Assembly (NCBI GenBank): GCA_937952305.1
Contig: CALFZO010000073.1
Location: forward strand, 1-49,802
Reading direction: 5' to 3'
DNA: 49,802 bases
Origin: an uncultured Anaerolineales bacterium
Lineage (GTDB): Bacteria > Chloroflexota > Anaerolineae > Anaerolineales > UBA6663
Shown: piece by piece, positions 7,882 to 15,550 of the stretch
How the letters are laid out: each line of letters begins with the position of its first letter
Position numbering within the stretch: the stretch's first letter is position 1
The notes under the pieces: generated by a model
What the model saw: the letters and a program-made list of their open reading frames with translations, nothing else
Database searches by the model: none
What the model was told of the DNA's origin: nothing
Translations under genes and position numbers: made by a program

Positions 7882-9195
7882 TTACAGCCGGACGACGCGC
7901 GCGCGCGGCTGCCGCCCCTTGAGGGCGTTGCGGGTGTCCACGAGCACACGCGCGTGAGCGCCGATGAAATCCCAGTCGAAATTAGTGTGATCGGTGACGA
8001 TCACGGCGCAGTCCGCGGCCGCCAAGAGCTCGGCCGTCAAGGGCTGGGAGCGCAGCTCGGTCTCATCCAGGCGCAGCGCCGCCACGTACGGGTCGTGGTA
8101 GCTGACCTCGGCGTGGCGTTTGCGCAGCTCGATCATCACATCCAGCGCCGGCGACTCGCGCACGTCGTCCACGTCGCGCTTGTAGGCCGCGCCGAGCACA
8201 AGCACGCGCGCGCCGCGCAGCGCCCGGCCATCTTCGTTGAGGGCGTCGGCCACCAGCGTGACTACGTGGTGCGGCATCTGCGAGTTGATGCTGTCGGCCA
8301 ACTCGATGAAGCGCGCCGTGTAGTTGAGCGTCTTCAGCTTCCAGGACAGGTAGAGCGGATCGATGGGGATGCAGTGCCCGCCGATGCCCGGCCCGGGCGT
8401 GAAGCGCATGAAGCCGTACGGCTTGGTGGCGGCGGCGTCGATGACCTCCCAGGCGTCCACGCCGAGCCGCGCGCACATCAGCGCCACCTCATTCACCAGG
8501 CCGATGTTGACGGCCCGGAAGGTGTTCTCCAGGAGCTTCACCATTTCCGCGGCGCGCGGCGACGAGACCGGGACGACGTGATCCACCGCCAGCCCGTAAA
8601 GAGCGGCCGCCGCCTCGGTGCAGGCCGGCGTCGTGCCGCCCACTACCTTGGGCGTGTTGCGCACGCCGAAACGCGGATTGGCCGGATCGATGCGCTCGGG
8701 CGAGAAGGCCAGGAAGACATCCTCGCCGATACGGAAGCCGCGCTCGGTGAGCTTGGGCTCGAATACCTCTTCGGTGGTGCCGGGATAGGTGGTGCTTTCC
8801 AGCACGATCAGAAAGCCGGGATGGCAGACCTGGACGATAGCCTCGGCGGCGCTGACCACAAACGACATATCCGGGTCGCGGGTCTTGCGCAGGGGCGTGG
8901 GCACGCAGATGCTGACCGCGTCGGCGTGGCGCAGTTCGGCGTAGTCGGTGGTGGCCGCCAGCCGGCCGCGCGCCACCAGGTCCGCCACGACCTCGGTCGG
9001 CACGTCCTGGATGTAGCTCTGTCCGGCGCGCAGCGCCTCCACCTTGCGCGTGTCCACGTCCAGGCCGATGACGCGCAGGCCGGCCCGGGCGAACTCCACG
9101 GCCAGCGGCAGTCCAACGTATCCCAGCCCAACCACGGCCACGGTCGCCGTGCGTTGACGCAAGCGTTCAAGCAGCTGTTCTTTGCTCACACACAA
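7882..9195 (-). CDS. UDP-sugar 6-dehydrogenase (UDP-GlcNAc/ManNAc dehydrogenase type)
   Basis: A 437-residue, full-length enzyme. It has the N-terminal NAD domain with GLGYVGLP (23-30), central PERIDPAN and LLENTFRAVNIGLVNE (helix linker), catalytic-Cys motif GGHCIPIDP (272-280, Cys275), and a C-terminal UDP-binding Rossmann domain with GAAYKRDVDDVRESPA. The four-electron NAD-dependent oxidation of C6 makes a UDP-uronic acid. GHCIPIDP and VDDVRESPA are typical of the WbpA/TuaD-like group rather than classic Ugd, favouring UDP-GlcNAc or UDP-ManNAc as substrate. It is the second such enzyme in the window and the first gene of the minus-strand glycan run; the divergent riboswitch promoter begins about 50 bp upstream. 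The start may instead be Met at the ATG 9195 itself or the nearby TTG; ATG is preferred. Confidence 0.93.
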   Translation of the reverse strand: MCVSKEQLLERLRQRTATVAVVGLGYVGLPLAVEFARAGLRVIGLDVDTRKVEALRAGQSYIQDVPTEVVADLVARGRLAATTDYAELRHADAVSICVPTPLRKTRDPDMSFVVSAAEAIVQVCHPGFLIVLESTTYPGTTEEVFEPKLTERGFRIGEDVFLAFSPERIDPANPRFGVRNTPKVVGGTTPACTEAAAALYGLAVDHVVPVSSPRAAEMVKLLENTFRAVNIGLVNEVALMCARLGVDAWEVIDAAATKPYGFMRFTPGPGIGGHCIPIDPLYLSWKLKTLNYTARFIELADSINSQMPHHVVTLVADALNEDGRALRGARVLVLGAAYKRDVDDVRESPALDVMIELRKRHAEVSYHDPYVAALRLDETELRSQPLTAELLAAADCAVIVTDHTNFDWDFIGAHARVLVDTRNALKGRQPRARVVRL

Positions 9196-9247
9196 TCATC
9201 TTTCAGCCGAGGCTGTCCGCGGTGGCCGGCCAAGGCTCGGTTGTCAA

Positions 9248-9277
9248 TTGACTTGCCAGACAGCGGGGCGCTATAAT
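9248..9277 (+). promoter_or_regulatory. Sigma70-type promoter for the FMN riboswitch operon
   Basis: The -35 is TTGACT (9248-9253) and the -10 is TATAAT (9272-9277), separated by 18 bases. The predicted start, near 9284, lies about 15 bases before the first strand of the riboswitch. Confidence 0.85.
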
Positions 9278-9296
9278 AACCGCAATTCTATACGAT

Positions 9297-9474
9297 AACC
9301 TTCGGGGCAGGGTGAGAGCCGCCGCGCACTCCGCGGCAACAGGCTCAATTCCCGATCGGCGGTAAGCCCACCCAACCGGGTGCGGCAAGCCCGCGAGCGG
9401 CCAGCCACTGGCTGGCGGCATGATACCGGTGCAAGTCCGGAGCCGACCGTACAGTCGGGATTGAAAGAAGGCGT
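9297..9474 (+). promoter_or_regulatory. FMN riboswitch (RFN element)
   Basis: P1 pairs CCTTC (9299-9303) with GAAGG (9467-9471). Between them are the conserved RFN blocks in order: CGGGGCAGGGTGA, ATTCCCGATCGGCGGTAA, AAGCCCGCGAGC, GATACCGGTGCAAGTCCGG, and GACCGTACAGTCGGGATTG. Binding of FMN to this aptamer normally promotes termination or hides the ribosome site, so the operon behind it should be repressed when flavin is plentiful. An enlarged second helix (about 9313-9349) and an enlarged loop around 9371-9400 are species-level variation. It precedes an ABC importer rather than rib biosynthesis genes, which identifies the cargo as riboflavin or a related compound. Confidence 0.96.
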
Positions 9475-9529
9475 GGTTGATGCACAGCATCAGCCCACGG
9501 CGATTGCGCCAGCGCGCAGTCGCGGTCGC

Positions 9530-9573
9530 CCCCGTTGGCCGTCTGGTGAGACGTCAACGGGGCTGTTGTTTGT
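9530..9573 (+). promoter_or_regulatory. Hairpin between FMN aptamer and terminator
   Basis: CCCCGTTG (9530-9537) pairs with CAACGGGG (9555-9562) around an inner GTCT/AGAC stem and GGTG loop. CTGTTGTTTGT follows. It could be a first, weaker terminator or part of an anti-termination switch; the downstream hairpin at 9626-9653 is the stronger terminator. Both contain CCCCG/CGGGG arms, so exchange pairing between them is possible. Confidence 0.55.
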
Positions 9574-9625
9574 CCGGGCTCGCGCGAGCCTGGGCAAAGC
9601 TTGTTCGCGCCCGCCTGAACCAGCG

Positions 9626-9660
9626 CCCCGGAGAGCCATCGTCGCTCACGGGGTTTTTTT
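9626..9660 (+). terminator. Intrinsic terminator of the FMN riboswitch, overlapping the ribosome-binding site
   Basis: CCCCG-GA-GAGC (9626-9636) pairs with GCTC-A-CGGGG (9644-9653) around a 7-base loop, followed by seven Ts (9654-9660). The T-tract ends directly at the ATG at 9661. The only G-rich Shine-Dalgarno-like stretch for that ATG is the CGGGG arm itself (9649-9653, 7 bases before ATG). One helix could thus stop transcription and, in any read-through RNA, mask the ribosome site. Confidence 0.88.
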
Positions 9661-10476
9661 ATGGCTGTGACCAAGAGCTCCCTGCCCGTCGCCTTCAGCG
9701 TGCCCGTTCAACGGGGGCGCCGCCGGGCCGCCCGCTGGCGCCGGCTGGCCGGCCCGGCCTCGCTGGTTGGGGCGTTGCTGATCTGGGAGGCCGTCGCCCG
9801 CCTGAGCGGGTTGCCGGCCTTCATCCTGCCGCCGCCTACCCGGGTGGGCGAACGGCTGCTGCTCGTGCTGGCCGACGGCACGTTGGGGCGGCACGCGCTG
9901 GTGACTTTGTTTGAGGTGCTGGCCGGGCTGGGGAGCGGGCTGATTGTGGCGGCCGTGCTCGGCTACATCATCGCCAAATCGCCGGCGCTGGAGCGGGCGT
10001 TGACACCCTACATCGTGGCCTCCCAGTCCGTGCCGGTGGTCGCCATCGCGCCGCTGTTGGTGATCTGGCTGGGGCCTGGTCCGCTGTCCAAGGTCATCGT
10101 CTGCGCCCTGATCGTGTTCTTCCCGATCCTGATCAACACCGTGGTCGGGCTGCGTTCGGTGGAGCCGGAGCTGCGTGACCTGATGCGCGCCCTGAACGCC
10201 ACCCGCTGGCAGACCTTCACAAAGCTGGAGGTGCCGGCCGCCCTGCCCGTCCTGCTCGGCGGCCTAAAGATCGGCGCGACACTGGCCGTCATCGGCGCCG
10301 TGGTCGGCGAATTCGTGGGCTCGGATCGCGGGCTGGGCTTCCTCGTCAACCTGGGCCGCGGCCAATACGACACCGCCCTGGTCTTCGTGGCGGTAGGCGC
10401 CCTGGTGGCGCTGGCGCTGAGTCTGTACGGCGTGGTCGCCCTGCTGGAAAAACTTCTGCTTCAGTGGAAGCGCTGA
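9661..10476 (+). CDS. ribX: ABC transporter permease, riboflavin uptake (RibX-like)
   Basis: A 271-residue inner-membrane permease of the BPD/SsuC-ThiX type with about six membrane segments. The EAA loop region reads LRDLMRALNATRWQTFTKLEVPAALPVLLGGLK (about residues 170-200), contacting the ATPase. It is the first gene after the FMN riboswitch. This family, paired with an NMT1/THI5-like binding protein under FMN riboswitch control, has been described as RibXY in Chloroflexi; the riboflavin assignment rests on that regulation and is not proven by the sequence. ATG at 9661 abuts the terminator T-tract; a GTG at 9667 is an alternative. The gene end overlaps sequence upstream of the next start but not the chosen ATG. 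Confidence 0.88.
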   Translation: MAVTKSSLPVAFSVPVQRGRRRAARWRRLAGPASLVGALLIWEAVARLSGLPAFILPPPTRVGERLLLVLADGTLGRHALVTLFEVLAGLGSGLIVAAVLGYIIAKSPALERALTPYIVASQSVPVVAIAPLLVIWLGPGPLSKVIVCALIVFFPILINTVVGLRSVEPELRDLMRALNATRWQTFTKLEVPAALPVLLGGLKIGATLAVIGAVVGEFVGSDRGLGFLVNLGRGQYDTALVFVAVGALVALALSLYGVVALLEKLLLQWKR

Positions 10477-10511
10477 AACGTTCAGTCTTTGGATTGGAGT
10501 TCGCTGCACCT

Positions 10512-11564
10512 ATGTCCCGCATCACCCACAGTCCGCGCGCCGCGGACCCCGCCCCTCGCCTGAACCGCCCGGCCCGGCCCCGCCCGCTGGGGCCGGCGCT
10601 CGTCAGCGGCCTGCTGCTCCTCGCCTGGCTGCTGGCCGCCTGCGCGCCGGCCGCCTCCGTGACGCCCACGCCGGCCGCGCTGCAGAAGATCCGCCTGCCG
10701 CTGGGTTACATCCCGAGCGTGCAGTTCGCCAGCCTGTACGTGGCCGTGGATCAGGGTTACTTCGCCGACGAAGGTCTGGAGGTCGAGTTCGACTATTCCT
10801 TTGAGACCAACGGCGTCCAACTCGTCGGCGTCAACCAACTGCCCTTCGCGGTTGTCTCCGGCGAACAGGTGCTGCTGGCCCGCGCCCAGGGGCTGCCCGT
10901 GGTCTACGTGATGGCCTGGTTCCAGAAGTTCCCGGTGGCCGTGGTCTCCAAGGCCGCGGCCGGGATCACGGCCCCGGCCGACCTGCGCGGCCGGCGCATC
11001 GGCGTGCCCACGCTCGACGGCGCCAACTTCATCGGCCTGCGGGCGCTGATGGCCGCGGCCGGCCTCACCCCAGCCGACGTCACCATCGAAGCCATCGGCT
11101 TCAACCAGGTGGAGGCCTTGGCGGCCGATCGCGTCGACGCGGTGGTGGTCTACACCAACAATGAGCCGATCCGGCTGGCCGCCCAGGGGGAGGCCCTGAA
11201 CGTGATCCCGGTCAGCGACTACGCTGACCTGGCCGCCAACGGCTTGCTCACCAACGAGACCACCCTCGCCCAGAACCCGGACCTGGTGCGGCGCTTCGTG
11301 CGCGCGATGACGCGCGGCGTGGAGACCGCGCTGGCCGACCCGGCGGGCGCGTACACCATCACCGAGAAATTCGTCGACGGCCTGGCCGAGGCCGCCGTCG
11401 AGCGCCAGGTGCTGGACGCCACTCTGGACCTGTGGCGCGCCGAGCGCCTCGGCCTGACAAACGCCCAGGCCTGGGAGACCATGCAGACCACGCTGCTGGA
11501 CGCCGGGCTGTTGACGGCCCCGCTGGCCTTGGACCAGGCGTACACGAACGCGTTCGTGCCGTAG
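10512..11564 (+). CDS. ribY: NMT1/THI5-like substrate-binding lipoprotein, riboflavin uptake (RibY-like)
   Basis: A 350-residue extracytoplasmic solute-binding protein. The basic N-terminus is followed by a hydrophobic stretch and lipobox LLAAC (Cys near residue 39), so it should be lipid-anchored. The mature part is an SBP_bac/NMT1 bilobal fold starting LPLGYIPSVQFASLYVAVDQGYF and containing RGRRIGVP and FIGLRALM. It sits between permease and ATPase genes. ATG at 10512 is chosen because a GGAG lies 12 bases upstream and it opens a signal peptide; a GTG at 10464, overlapping the permease gene, would add 16 residues. The family also binds thiamine precursors and sulfonates; riboflavin is inferred from the FMN riboswitch. 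Confidence 0.87.
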   Translation: MSRITHSPRAADPAPRLNRPARPRPLGPALVSGLLLLAWLLAACAPAASVTPTPAALQKIRLPLGYIPSVQFASLYVAVDQGYFADEGLEVEFDYSFETNGVQLVGVNQLPFAVVSGEQVLLARAQGLPVVYVMAWFQKFPVAVVSKAAAGITAPADLRGRRIGVPTLDGANFIGLRALMAAAGLTPADVTIEAIGFNQVEALAADRVDAVVVYTNNEPIRLAAQGEALNVIPVSDYADLAANGLLTNETTLAQNPDLVRRFVRAMTRGVETALADPAGAYTITEKFVDGLAEAAVERQVLDATLDLWRAERLGLTNAQAWETMQTTLLDAGLLTAPLALDQAYTNAFVP

Positions 11565-11570
11565 GCGCGC

Positions 11571-12338
11571 ATGCCAGCCCCGCTCCTGACTGTCGAGGGT
11601 CTCAGCCACGCCTACCTCAGCGGCGACAGCGTGCTCCCCGTGCTGGACGACATCGCGCTGACCATTGGCCAGCGCGAGTTCGTGTGCCTGGTGGGGCCGT
11701 CCGGCTGCGGCAAAAGCACGCTGCTCAAGCTGCTGGCCGGGTTGCTGCTGCCCAGCGCAGGGCGGGTGCTGCGGGCCGGCCAGCCGCTGACCGGCCCGCA
11801 CCCGGATATCGGCCTGGTCTTTCAGAAGGCCAACCTGATGCCGTGGCGCACGGTCCTGGCCAACATCACCCTGCCCCTGGAGCTGCAGGGCGTGGCTCCG
11901 GCGGAGGCCCAAGGACGCGCCCAGGCCCTGATCGAGTTGGTGGGCCTGGCCGGTTTCGAGCACAGTCTGCCGCGGGACCTCTCCGGCGGTATGGAGCAGC
12001 GCGTCGCCATCGCGCGCGCCCTGATCCAGGCCCCGGAGATCCTGCTGCTGGACGAGCCGTTCGGGGCCCTGGACGCGCTGACCCGCGAGCGCATGAGCGC
12101 CGAGCTGCTGCGCCTCTGGGATGCGCGCCAGATCACGGTGGTGATGGTCACCCACGCCATCGCCGAAGCGATCCTGTTGGCGGATCGGGTGGTGGTCCTC
12201 ACCCCGCGGCCGGCCCGTCTGCAGCTCATCCTGGACATCCCCCTGCCGCGCCCGCGCCACATTGAAATGGAGCACAGCCCGGCGTTTGGCGCGCTCGCCC
12301 GCCAGGTGCGGGCCGCCATTGGCCAGGCCGCCGGGTGA
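11571..12338 (+). CDS. ABC transporter ATP-binding protein of the riboflavin-type importer
   Basis: A 255-residue ATPase of the SsuB/TauB/ThiZ group. Walker A is GPSGCGKST (42-50), the Q-loop is at VFQKANLMPW, the signature is LSGGMEQ (137-143), Walker B plus catalytic Glu is LLLDEP (158-163), and the H-loop is in VMVTHAI. It is the energising subunit for the permease at 9661 and the binding lipoprotein at 10512; only 6 bases separate it from the latter. It completes the riboswitch-controlled operon, which ends at the GC hairpin 12346-12382. Confidence 0.92.
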   Translation: MPAPLLTVEGLSHAYLSGDSVLPVLDDIALTIGQREFVCLVGPSGCGKSTLLKLLAGLLLPSAGRVLRAGQPLTGPHPDIGLVFQKANLMPWRTVLANITLPLELQGVAPAEAQGRAQALIELVGLAGFEHSLPRDLSGGMEQRVAIARALIQAPEILLLDEPFGALDALTRERMSAELLRLWDARQITVVMVTHAIAEAILLADRVVVLTPRPARLQLILDIPLPRPRHIEMEHSPAFGALARQVRAAIGQAAG

Positions 12339-12345
12339 TTAAAGC

Positions 12346-12382
12346 GGTGCGCGGCCCGGTGAAGACCACCGGACCGCGCACC
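12346..12382. terminator. Long GC-rich hairpin between convergent genes
   Basis: GGTGCGCGG and CCGGTG pair with CACCGG and CCGCGCACC around a 5-base loop, with one unpaired base on each side: about 15 base pairs. It lies between the importer ATPase and the convergent DUF4349 gene. There is no real T-tract on either strand, so termination efficiency is uncertain. A second small hairpin (five C, TGC, five G) sits at 12397-12409. Confidence 0.55.
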
Positions 12383-12415
12383 AGCTCAAGGGGACTCCCC
12401 CTGCGGGGGACAGAC

Positions 12416-13366
12416 TTAAGCCGCCGCCGACTTGGGCTTGCGCAGGCGGCGCACCACCGCGCGCCCGACCAGCCACAGCGGGATACCGAACACCAGGCCC
12501 AGCGGCAGCACGTAGATGCCCAGCCAGATCCCGGCGGAGGCCAGGCCCTGGAAGGCGCGCACCAGCGCTTCCACGGCTTCTTTAGCCACGCCTTCGGCCT
12601 TCCAGCCGCCCACTTCAATCGGCTGGCTGAGCGCGTCCGGCAGCAGGCTGATGTTCACCAGCGACATGGCCGCGGCCTCGCTGTAATACTTCATCTGGCC
12701 CCGCACCTGCTCGATCTCGCCGCGCACCGACACCAGTTGGTTGTAGACGCTGAGCACGTCCTCGGTGCGCTTGGCGCCTTCCATGATCGTCTGCAGCTGG
12801 GCCTCGGCCGCTTCCAGGTTGCGGAGTTGGCTTTCCAGGTCCGTGTACTGGGCCGTCACGTCTTCGCCGGAGATGTTCTCACTGTCGGCCTCGCCGGTGA
12901 CCGCCAGGGCCTTGATCTGCGCCAGGGCCTCGTTCAGGCGCTCGGCCGGGACGCGGATGGCCACGTTAGCTTGCATGATCTTGTTGCCGGCGGCGTCGGT
13001 GGAGGTCTGGTAGATGTTGGAGCTGACCACGAAACCGCCCAGGCCTTCGGCCAGCGCCGTGATGGCGTTGTTGGCGGCGGTCGGGTCTGTCACCGTCAGC
13101 GTCAGGTTGGCGTTCTTGATCACCAGGCGGTCGACGCTCTGGGCGGCGATGTCCGCGACCGGGAACGCGCCGGGCGCGGCGCCCCCGCTGGCCGTCGTCA
13201 GGGCCTGGCGTTCGTCCGCCGCTATCTCCGGCTCCATCGGCGCGTAAGCGGCAAAGCCGTCGGCCTCGGTCTTGGACGACAGGTTGTCCGAGAACGGGAC
13301 GTTGGCCGCGCAGGCAGCCAGGCCCAGGGCGGCGACGACGGCAATGAGTCCGAGTTTCTTCAACAT
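12416..13366 (-). CDS. DUF4349-family membrane lipoprotein
   Basis: A 316-residue protein. The signal peptide ends in lipobox LAAC (Cys19). The mature N-terminus is Ala/Ser/Glu-rich and disordered to about residue 80. The DUF4349 domain (about 80-245) begins RLVIKNANLTLTV and contains a coiled-coil stretch with YTDLESQLRNLEAAEAQL and a YSEAAAMSLVNISL end. A hydrophobic helix near residues 275-300 is followed by a short basic tail, so the protein has both a lipid anchor and a C-terminal membrane segment. The molecular role of DUF4349 is unknown. A strong GGAGGAGGG Shine-Dalgarno precedes ATG 13366. A 7-bp hairpin (13396-13415) lies in the 5' leader. Confidence 0.87.
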   Translation of the reverse strand: MLKKLGLIAVVAALGLAACAANVPFSDNLSSKTEADGFAAYAPMEPEIAADERQALTTASGGAAPGAFPVADIAAQSVDRLVIKNANLTLTVTDPTAANNAITALAEGLGGFVVSSNIYQTSTDAAGNKIMQANVAIRVPAERLNEALAQIKALAVTGEADSENISGEDVTAQYTDLESQLRNLEAAEAQLQTIMEGAKRTEDVLSVYNQLVSVRGEIEQVRGQMKYYSEAAAMSLVNISLLPDALSQPIEVGGWKAEGVAKEAVEALVRAFQGLASAGIWLGIYVLPLGLVFGIPLWLVGRAVVRRLRKPKSAAA

Positions 13367-13470
13367 GTGAGTTCCCTCCTCCGAGTGGACGGTACGGCGT
13401 CATCCTTCTGACGCCGGCGGGAGTGGGGAAGTTCCCGCGGTGCGGCCGGGAGGCGGGCCGGCGGAGAGGC

Positions 13471-14211
13471 CTACCAGCCGTAGGCGATGCGGACGATCAG
13501 GCGCTCGGGGAAGCGGGCCGTGCGCATCTCGCGCTGGGTGGCGGCGATGTCGTAGGCGGTGCGCCGGTACTCCCAGACGCGGGTCGCGGTATCCAGGAAA
13601 GCGTAGGCCGCGTCCGGGATGCTGTCGCGCGGCTGGCCGACGCTGCCGGGGTTGATGATCAGGCGCTGGCCGTTGAGCGGCAGCGGGCGTTCGTAATCCG
13701 GCGCGATCTCACCGCATTCGCCGTCCGGGCCGGCCGCCTCGTTGTAGACCACGGGCACATGCGTGTGGCCCACCAGGCAGAACGGCGTGTCAAAGCAGGG
13801 GAAATTCTCCCGGGCGATGTACCGGTTGAGGACGTATTCCCAGACCGGCTGGCGCGGCGAGGCGTGCACCAGGGTGAAGTCACCGATCTTCTTCAGCGGC
13901 TCCAACGACTGCAGGTATTGGCGGTTCTCCAGCGCCAAGGCCTCCCGCGTCCACAGGATCGCGGTCCGGGCGTCGATGTTGAACGAGTTGATATCGAGTT
14001 CGCCTAAAACCGCCTTGTCGTGGTTGCCCACCAGGCACACCAGCGGATCCAGGGCGCGCACGCGCTCGACGCACTCATTCGGGTGCGGCCCATAGCCCAC
14101 CAGGTCGCCCAGACACCAGACGGCGTCATAGGGTTCATTGGCGGCCTCGGCGAGCACTGCTTCCAAGGCCACTAGATTGGCGTGAACATCGGAGATCACT
14201 AAGACGCGCAT
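13471..14211 (-). CDS. Calcineurin-like metallophosphoesterase (YfcE/MJ0936-like)
   Basis: A 246-residue cytoplasmic phosphodiesterase. All metal-binding motifs are present: SDVHAN (7-12), GDLVGYG near 36, GNHD near 62, LVHASP near 118, GHTHVP near 147. The family hydrolyses phosphodiesters with two metal ions; the physiological substrate is unknown. It is transcribed divergently from tsaE, with a 133-base shared upstream region. Minus-strand TATGAT near 14229 may be its -10. The start at 14211 gives the standard MRVLVISDVH opening. Confidence 0.9.
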   Translation of the reverse strand: MRVLVISDVHANLVALEAVLAEAANEPYDAVWCLGDLVGYGPHPNECVERVRALDPLVCLVGNHDKAVLGELDINSFNIDARTAILWTREALALENRQYLQSLEPLKKIGDFTLVHASPRQPVWEYVLNRYIARENFPCFDTPFCLVGHTHVPVVYNEAAGPDGECGEIAPDYERPLPLNGQRLIINPGSVGQPRDSIPDAAYAFLDTATRVWEYRRTAYDIAATQREMRTARFPERLIVRIAYGW

Positions 14212-14260
14212 ACGAGGTTGTGGAAATCATAACATACAATCCGCCATACATAAACGCCAC

Positions 14261-14289
14261 TTGTGATGCCGGATTCCGAGACGTATAAT
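14261..14289 (+). promoter_or_regulatory. Promoter of the tsaE-tsaB-rimI operon
   Basis: The -35 is TTGTGA (14261-14266) and the -10 is TATAAT (14284-14289), with a 17-base spacer. The inferred start, near 14296, leaves a leader of about 50 bases to the GTG at 14345. Confidence 0.75.
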
Positions 14290-14344
14290 CCCTGCGCGTT
14301 GGGCCCGGCGCCGCCGCCGCGCCCGGCCAACCCTCGGGGAAGCT

Positions 14345-14839
14345 GTGCCCATCCTGGACGAAAGGTCGCTCGATTTCATCAGCCACGCGCCGGAGCAGAC
14401 TGTGCGCCTGGGCGTGCGGCTCGGCGAACGGCTGGCGGCCGGCGACGTGCTGTGCTTGAGTGGCGAGCTGGGCAGCGGCAAGACCACGTTCGCGTCCGGC
14501 CTCGGCCGCGGCTGGGGGGCGCTGGAGGCGGTCACCAGCCCCACCTTCGTGCTCGTCAACGAGTACCGGCGCGCCGACGGGCAGCGACTGTGGCACCTGG
14601 ATTGCTATCGCCTGCGCTCCGGCGCCGAGGCCGTGGCGTTCGGCTTCGATGATTTGCTGGGCGGCCAGGGCGTGATGCTGATCGAATGGCCCGAGCATAT
14701 CCGCGAGGTGCTGCCGCCCGAGCGGCTCCAGTTGAGCCTGCGCTGGGTCGACGCCGAGAAACGCGGTTTCCGGATGGAGGCGCTCGGGGCGCGCTATGAG
14801 ACGCTGCTGAAGGAGTTTCGCCGGGCCGCTTTTGGCTGA
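14345..14839 (+). CDS. tsaE: tRNA N6-threonylcarbamoyladenosine ATPase TsaE
   Basis: A 164-residue P-loop ATPase with Walker A GELGSGKTT (40-48), SPTF near 67 and a LIEWPEHI stretch near 112 holding the Walker B-like region. TsaE works with TsaB and TsaD in the cycle that puts threonylcarbamoyl on A37 of ANN-decoding tRNAs. It is followed after 42 bp by tsaB and then rimI, a common bacterial order; tsaD is about 9 kb away on the other strand. The start is GTG at 14345 (second codon CCC), giving the usual N-terminal length. Confidence 0.93.
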   Translation: MPILDERSLDFISHAPEQTVRLGVRLGERLAAGDVLCLSGELGSGKTTFASGLGRGWGALEAVTSPTFVLVNEYRRADGQRLWHLDCYRLRSGAEAVAFGFDDLLGGQGVMLIEWPEHIREVLPPERLQLSLRWVDAEKRGFRMEALGARYETLLKEFRRAAFG

Positions 14840-14881
14840 CGGCCGGCGGCGGGTCCACGCCGCAGCGGGTGAAGATTATCC

Positions 14882-15550
14882 ATGTTGTTAGCCATCGACA
14901 CTGCCACGCGCCAGATTTCGCTGGCGCTGTCCGACGGCCAGCGGGTGCTGGCCGAGCACACCTGGCGCACGTCCGATTACCACACCGTGGAGCTGGCCCC
15001 GCAGACGGCGCTCATGCTGCGCCGAGCCGGTCTGACGCCGGAGGCGCTGGCCGGAGTGGCCGTGGCGCTGGGGCCGGGCTCATACACCGGCCTGCGCATC
15101 GGCCTGGGCCTGGCCAAAGGCCTGGCCTTCGCCCACAGCCTGCCCCTCATCGGCGTGCCCACGTTTGAGATCATCCTGCGCCCGCAGCCGCCGCGCGCCG
15201 GGCGCATCCTGGCCTTGCTCCAGGCCGGCCGCGGGCGCGTCATCGCCGCCCCGCATCACTGGGATGGCCAGGCCTGGACGGCCGACGGCCCGGCCCAGGT
15301 GCGCGAGTGGGCGGCGCTGGCCGCCGACCTGAGCGGGGCGGTCCACCTGTGCGGTGAATGGGAGGCGGCCCCGCCCGAGTGGCTGCGCGCGCTCAAAGGC
15401 CGCGCCACCTACGACTCGCCCGCGCACGCCCTGCGCCGCGCCGGCTACCTGGCCGAGATCGGCTGGGAGCGGCTGCACCAGCACCGCCTCGACGACCCGG
15501 TGACGCTGGCGCCCCTGTATGCCGGACAGCCGGACGGGATGGCGGCATGA
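14882..15550 (+). CDS. tsaB: tRNA threonylcarbamoyladenosine protein TsaB
   Basis: A 222-residue member of the ASKHA fold. It opens MLLAIDTATRQISLAL, and GPGSYTGLRIGLGLAKGLAF (near residues 62-81) is the signature shared by TsaB and TsaD. TsaB is the inactive paralogue that holds TsaD in the t6A synthase complex. Its C-terminal half is short and divergent, as usual. It overlaps rimI by 4 bases (ATGA, 15547-15550), so their translation is coupled. Confidence 0.93.
   Translation: MLLAIDTATRQISLALSDGQRVLAEHTWRTSDYHTVELAPQTALMLRRAGLTPEALAGVAVALGPGSYTGLRIGLGLAKGLAFAHSLPLIGVPTFEIILRPQPPRAGRILALLQAGRGRVIAAPHHWDGQAWTADGPAQVREWAALAADLSGAVHLCGEWEAAPPEWLRALKGRATYDSPAHALRRAGYLAEIGWERLHQHRLDDPVTLAPLYAGQPDGMAA

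Noticed and set aside
7195..9276. A 693-codon plus-strand frame opposite the dehydrogenase gene
   Set aside because: The minus strand carries a full UDP-sugar dehydrogenase; the plus-strand frame even runs into the riboswitch promoter.
10482..12275. A 597-codon minus-strand frame opposite the riboflavin-type importer
   Set aside because: The plus strand holds three contiguous ABC transporter genes with all motifs; the antisense product is low-complexity.
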